Source of the DNA: Pleodorina starrii
Lineage: Eukaryota > Chlorophyta > Chlorophyceae > Chlamydomonadales > Volvocaceae
Length of the DNA stretch: 64,000 nt
Assembly (NCBI GenBank): GCA_030267565.1
Contig: BRXU01000027.1
Location: 419,001-483,000 of the forward strand
Reading direction: 5' to 3'
This document shows positions 59,206-64,000 of this stretch, piece after piece. The notes under the pieces were generated by a model. That model saw nothing but the letters and a program-made list of their open reading frames with translations. It was not told where the DNA came from and made no database searches. Every line of letters begins with the position of its first letter. Position 1 is the stretch's first letter. A program made the position numbers and the translations under genes.

Positions 59206-62200
59206 ATGCATCTGTCGTTAAGACGAATGCAGAATGGGGCAAAGCGATCTTGGTCAATTCCTCTGCCGGAGTCGCGGTCTGCCAGCGGCAGAGGTTTGCT
59301 GGACACTCCTCAAGTTGTAAATTCCAGCTCATGGCTCATGGTTGTCGCCCTCTGCGGAATGGTGGCGGTGATCTGGTTAGTCGGGCGCGCCTGGGAGGGG
59401 TGACCCTCCGTGCTACCGTGCTTGTCGGCAGTGACTAGGGTCCACAAGCGACACGCTTAAATCCCTGTGCCCTTGCAGCTCGATCGACCGCACGGCAATG
59501 AGCGGTACGTGTCGTGGAAAGCCGAGGATTCTACGATGACCTTGAACTGAATTCATCTTCGTACTGTCCACCTGCAGTTGCGGTACTGCCGATGGGTGTG
59601 AAGTATGGCTGGAGCGACACGGTTAAGGGCGCCGTCAGCAGGTAGAGACTAGAAGGGGGGAGCCCATCATATCGTGCACGATTCCTGACGATCGTCTGCC
59701 CCAGACCCTTAACGAGATGCGTCCATACCCCCCGCCGTTCAACCACCCGCGTATCATCCGGACGCGGGCAGTGCGTTTAACCTCGGACACACCCTGACCA
59801 ACTTCTACGGAGGGTATCTGGCGTCGGCCTACTCTCCAAAGCTTGTGTTGAGCGTTGGCGTGGTGATTTGGAGCGCCTTCACCCTCCTAACACCGCCGGC
59901 AGCGGTGATGGGCCTTGCCCCTTTGTTCTTCGTGCGCGCATGCATGGGCCTGGGCGAAGGCGTGGCCTACCCCACGATGCAGGTGGGGATGCGGGAGGTT
60001 GCGCGGCTGCGAAGCCTAGCTTATGCTGACCAGGGGGCGAAATGGATAGACGCGGGTGGGGATGGGTGGCGTGCAACGGCGCACTGCATGGATTGGTGCG
60101 GCGCGAGGCAAGCGGTCTCCGGACGGCAGTGTACACCGATACAAGCGCCCGTCGCGTGGTGGATACACCTTGACTGAGTTGTGCCTGGTGCGGACGGTGT
60201 TCACGCGCCTTACGTTGAAAGCTCCGGGGCTTGTCTGCACAACCGAATGCCTGTTTTGCCCTTGCAGGCCATCATTAAGGGTTGGGTGCCAATCGAGCGG
60301 AGGTCACGGTCACTGAGCTTGATGTACAGCGGTGAGCCACTCACAGGGTACTGCACACAGGGTACCGCCTGTGGTGAGACAGCGTTTTGCTTCCGGTACC
60401 GCTGCCAGAGCGTGAACTGGGGATTATGCCGTGGGCAAGCCTTCAATGCTTGTCGACGGTTTGAGTCCCATCTCTAGTTCACAGAGCCCTCTCGGCTTCT
60501 AAACTCTTGGCCCCCGCCCCCTCTTGCAGGCCACCAAGTGGGCAGCATTCTGTCCCTCCTTTGGTCGCCCATGATCATTGCGTCGGCAGGCAAGTCGCTG
60601 GCGGGTCAGCAAGCGTGGTTGCGTGACTTGGCGGACTGCGAGCGATTACGGTATACCAGGTCAATGTTACAGTTGGCTCCATAACCTGGTCCATTGCAGC
60701 GCCGACTCGCCGCAGCGAGCGCCGTGGCTCTACCCATGCGTTTCACACTCACGCCCTCGGGATCCCGCAGGCGTTGACACAATGTTCTATGTGTACGGTG
60801 CCATGGGTTTTGTGTGGCTGGCCGCCTGGGAGCCGTGCGTCTCCAAGGAGCCGCCGCTTCTGCACGACCACCGCTTACACGCCACGGCCCCGCAGAAGCT
60901 GAGCGAGCTGCCCTGGGCAAAGGTGCGCCACCGGGGGCAGGCTGGGGCACAGTGGGCGCAGAAGGGCCGCTCTTCCTTTGTACGGTCGTGCTGCGTGCAC
61001 GGCTGTGGTTTTGGAAATTCTGGGTCGTACTCTGCAAGGACAATACGTAGTGAGGCGGCGTACTCCGGGATTTGACGGCGTGCGACGTGTTGCCCCGCGG
61101 GGCGTAATAAGTCATCATGCGAGAACGGACTGCGGCGCGGGTTGGTGAGGCCAGCAGCTGCGTGGCTATAGGCTAGCCATGCTCAGCAGCATCTGCCCCC
61201 CTCCCCCCCGGTTGTGGTCCGAGCTGCTTCCCTTTTCCCTTCCCCTCCGCAGATCTTCAGTAACCGAGCCTTCTGGGCCCTGATGGTGTGCCACTCCACT
61301 TTCGGTAGGCCCTTCTCACAGTACAGTAGTGAGCACAGGCCTGGGCCTAAGCTGGTCGAGTGTGTTCCGAACCTGCCACGGGCCACCTCCCCGAGGTGCT
61401 CCCGTCATCCTGGTTCGGATCCACGCCGCAAGGCTCAAGGGCAGCCTGACATGACAGCTCGGCGGCCAGCGTCAACAACCTCGCGCGTCGCGCCCCAACA
61501 GACTCACTAGCCTCACCGGTGTGCACAGACGATCCTCTTTCGGCCCACTGTAAAACGATAGAACCAGCCTCCGTGCTGACAAGAAGTGCATTGATGCAGT
61601 GCTGAAAGACAACGCTGCGGTTCACGTCACCCCGCCCCACGCCGCCCCGCCTGCAGGCATTATATACAACACCGCCATCTCTTGGATGCCCCGCTACTAC
61701 AACAGCGAGTTCGGCCTGGACGTCCGCTCCTCCTCCTTCCTGTCCGTGCTGCCCTGGGTGGCAATGGCGGTGGGCACCAACGTGTCTGGCTGGCTGGCCG
61801 ATTACCTCATCAACCGAAAGCTGCTCAGCACCAGCCGCACCCGCAAGATGCTTCAGGTGGTGGGCAGCGCGGGGCCCGCGATCTGCCTGCTGTATCTGGC
61901 GTGGGGCGCGGCCGACGGTCGTGAGGCCAAGGGGCCGTCAGAGCAACAGCAGCAGCTGAGCAATGCCGTGGTGCTGCTGGTTCTGACGATGGCGTTCCTT
62001 GGGTTCCAAGCTGGCGGCTTCGCGTCTACCCACCAGGACATCGCCACCCGGCTGGCCAGGTACGTGCATGCCGTTACCGTATCGCATGTTTGTACCAAAA
62101 ACGAGTTCAAAGCCGACAAAACCCTGCTCTCGAGTGCTTAGCTCGGCGCCAACTGTGTGGGCCCCGGACTGACCTGGTTTCTCCGCCCCTTCCCGCAGCG

Positions 62201-62382
62201 TGCTGTTCGGCACCACGAATGCGTCCGCAAGCTTGGCGGGCAGCGCATTCGTGTACGCGGTTGGTGTCATCTTGGACCGGACTCAATCGTGGGCGCTGGT
62301 GTTTCAACTGATCGCGGGCTGCTGCATGGCATCCGCGGCCGTCTTCGTCGTACTGGGGACATCGGAGCCGCAATTCGACTAG
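59206..62382 (+). CDS. PHT4/SLC17-like anion (phosphate) transporter, major facilitator superfamily
   Basis: Ten exons (59206-59375, 59479-59504, 59578-59641, 59772-59982, 60268-60331, 60530-60589, 60771-60922, 61253-61304, 61657-62059, 62199-62382) give 461 aa. Seen: the family's first-helix/loop signature CSIDRTAMSVAVLPMGVKYGW; the second and later helices (LGHTLTNFYGGYLAS, FFVRACMGLGEGVAYPTMQ); loop 6 IIKGWVPIERRSRSLSLMYSG; VGSILSLLWSPMII; then the second half with WMPRYYNSEFGLDV, a helix SVLPWVAMAVGTNVSGWLADYLI and terminal helices. Plant PHT4 members carry phosphate or ascorbate across plastid or Golgi membranes; which applies here cannot be told. The leader before the first helix is short and basic-rich, so plastid targeting is possible but weak. 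An alternative start is the Met at 59227. Intron 6 uses a GC donor (60590-60591, gcaagt). Exon 2 is only 26 nt. Confidence 0.86.
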
Positions 62383-63277
62383 GCGGTTGTTACTGATGTC
62401 TGCATGCGACGGCATGGCAAATTCCTTTCCCGGCGTAAAGGGACGCATCATTGCATACCGGTATCAGGTTATTGGGCAATGGATATTGCAGGGAGTGCTT
62501 TGCAGCACTTCGTGGCAGCAGAGTGGAGAGGGCAGAGGAGGGGACACATACACACAACCTTTAACAGCCCTCACCATGTAATGCGTGATGCGAGCCTGGG
62601 CCTGATTGCCGCGCGGCAAACAGCGCGCTCAATACCTTATCGTCTGCTAGACCAACAAAACCATGGTTCAAGTATATAATGTAATGGGGACGAGAGACTC
62701 ATCCCAGTACATTGCAAGCCACCGGGCGAGGCACACCCCAGGCAAGCCAATGCCTGCAGGCGAATGAATGCACACATCGGCACATGGCATGCATCCCACC
62801 GCAATCGCACCGCAAACGACGATAGATGAAGCCAGCTATCGTAATTGACCACCCGTATCGTACATCCAATGCAGGTTAGGGGACGGGAAAGCATACAAAT
62901 GTCAAATGCTCCAATCAGCCCATGGGGGGCCAGGGTTCGACCGCGGCTCCGTTTTGGCCGCAACTCTCTTCAGATGTTCTGGCGACGGTGCGCTGCCTGC
63001 GGACATACGCACCCCGTCATGCAGCCGGGGAGCCAACTACAACATTAGGGCCTAGCAGCCTGCTTCTTTGTGACTATAATTATATGATACACTGCTGAGG
63101 TGAAACCAGCATCGCGTTTAATCACCTCCCACAGCCTCCCGCCTTCCTCCAGACCAGAGCATGCGGGCACGTCATGGAAAACGGCACTGCGCATCCATCC
63201 AAGCGGCAGGAGGTGGAGGTGGGCACCTTAAAGCTAGGGAGCCGCGCAAACCGCTGCGTGCGCTGAGGCCGTGTGCC
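62383..63277. other. Convergent intergenic region between transporter and E2 gene
   Basis: 895 bp holding the two 3' UTRs. The transporter's likely poly(A) signal is at 62577-62581; none was found for the minus-strand E2 gene. No coding region or RNA gene seen. Confidence 0.5.
62577..62581 (+). terminator. TGTAA poly(A) signal of the transporter
   Basis: TGTAA lies 195 nt after the stop codon of the transporter, the expected distance. Confidence 0.6.
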
Positions 63278-63755
63278 TCAGCAGTTCTCCAAGCTCTTCT
63301 GGGCGATGCGCCGCACGCGCCTGCGAAGGCAAGGTCACGTCCAGAAGTGCACCGAAGCCGGTGTAGTTCAGATGCGAGAAGCACTCCAATGATCATCGAG
63401 CACGATGGGCATGAAAGAAACGATGGAAGAAACCAAACGCACTTCGCTTCCCCGACGTACACTGGGATTTCATACACCACGCGACCATATAACGTGTAAC
63501 CCCTGTTCCTGTGTTCCCCACGCACGCCTCACATGGCACGTGTGGGGCCGCGCGCGACAACACTACTCAAATCCCATCACCTCCAACAGAGAGGTTTCAG
63601 GGAGAGGTAAGTGCTTACTTCTTGTATGCTGTCCGGTCGTTGAGGTACAAGTTTGCAGCCTCCGGGTTGGCTGGGCTGGAGCAATTCGGGTCCGTCAGCA
63701 ATGACTGAATGGACGACAGCAGCGTGGAGACGTTGTGGCACGGGGACCACTGGTC
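63278..63755 (-). CDS. Ubiquitin-conjugating enzyme E2, RAD6/UBC2-type, C-terminal part (partial)
   Basis: The last two exons on the minus strand are seen (63755-63619 and 63320-63278), coding 59 residues and a stop; the rest, including the active-site Cys, lies beyond the right edge. Family knowledge: RAD6-type E2s transfer ubiquitin to substrates such as PCNA and histone H2B. Seen: DQWSPCHNVSTLLSSIQSLL, then a DPN..SPANPEAA block and YKKRVRRIAQKSLENC, which match the last three helices of a canonical E2; the TLLSSIQSLL-DPN-SPAN order is closest to the RAD6/UBC2 clade. Reading through AAG-AA would meet TAA at the intron's gtaagc donor, giving a falsely shortened protein; splicing to 63320 restores the usual C-terminal helix. 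The intron upstream of 63755 extends at least 245 bp to the window edge. Confidence 0.8.
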
Positions 63756-64000
63756 CTACACGGGGAATGTGGGCAGAGACGAAAGAGAAAAGAGTTAGGT
63801 AGCAGCAGGGCCAGGTGCCCCTTGGGTACGGTATGGCAGGGAGGGAAGCGACGTGCAGGCCAGGTGACTCGACTCTCTGAACAACCCAGCGAGGAGTTTG
63901 AAACCCACTGAATCACTCCCACCCCGAATTGGGTACGGCACAGGGAGGTGCCATGTCTCCTGCCATCTCGGCAGTGTGCTACGAGCTCCTGCGGGCGTGG

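Noticed and set aside
60430..60480. tRNA-like T-loop word (GGTTTGAGTCCC) in a transporter intron
   Set aside because: No matching acceptor, D and anticodon stems could be paired around it.
62925..62950. GGTTCGA T-loop-like word
   Set aside because: The stem around it does not pair and no cloverleaf can be folded by eye.
1..64000. Transposon, retroelement, CRISPR array, rRNA or viral insertion
   Set aside because: No reverse transcriptase, transposase, integrase, spaced direct repeats or rRNA-like sequence was recognised on either strand.

Overview
The window is nuclear DNA from a GC-rich green alga of the volvocine/Chlamydomonas type. The evidence is: dense spliceosomal introns with GT-AG and a few GC-AG borders; strong G/C preference at third codon positions; TGTAA poly(A) signals after several genes; flagellar genes (an IFT57 domain) next to photosynthetic-lineage genes (pheophytinase-like, PHT4-like transporter). 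No operon, phage, IS element, CRISPR array, rRNA or convincing tRNA was seen. All gene models are hand-spliced. Each keeps phase across every junction and ends on a stop codon, but none has transcript support.

Left part (1-17.0 kb): a Maf-family nucleotide pyrophosphatase (+), then two tandem mitochondrial citrate synthase genes (-) with identical 11-exon architecture. Exons 8-10 are identical at nucleotide level while the ends have diverged, so the pair looks recently homogenised. The left copy carries a 2.5 kb G/A-rich minisatellite (18-bp and 9-bp units) in intron 4, which the right copy lacks. Because the units are multiples of three, long spurious reading frames run through the array in several frames.

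Middle part (17-48 kb): a pheophytinase-like alpha/beta hydrolase (-) is head to head with the most unusual gene of the window, a NEK-type protein kinase joined in frame to an IFT57 (anterograde IFT-B subunit) domain. Then come MIC10 (mitochondrial cristae junction protein, 82 aa), an LRR protein with a Lys-rich N-terminus (-) that converges on MIC10, a CLEC16A/TT9-type endosomal/autophagy protein (+) with a large low-complexity insert, and an unrecognised 1,917-aa low-complexity protein (-).

Right part (48-64 kb): a five-BRCT TopBP1/MEI1-like protein (+), PCNA (+), a PHT4/SLC17-like anion transporter (+), and the 3' end of a RAD6-type ubiquitin-conjugating enzyme (-) that runs off the window. 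The BRCT protein, PCNA and the E2 all belong to replication/damage-tolerance pathways (PCNA is the classical substrate of RAD6). Their neighbourhood is noted without claiming co-regulation.

Three gene pairs are divergent over short intervals: hydrolase/kinase-IFT57, LRR/CLEC16A-like, and orphan/BRCT. One pair, MIC10/LRR, converges with probable overlapping 3' UTRs. Intergenic stretches of 0.3-2.9 kb hold no recognisable genes and are described individually.
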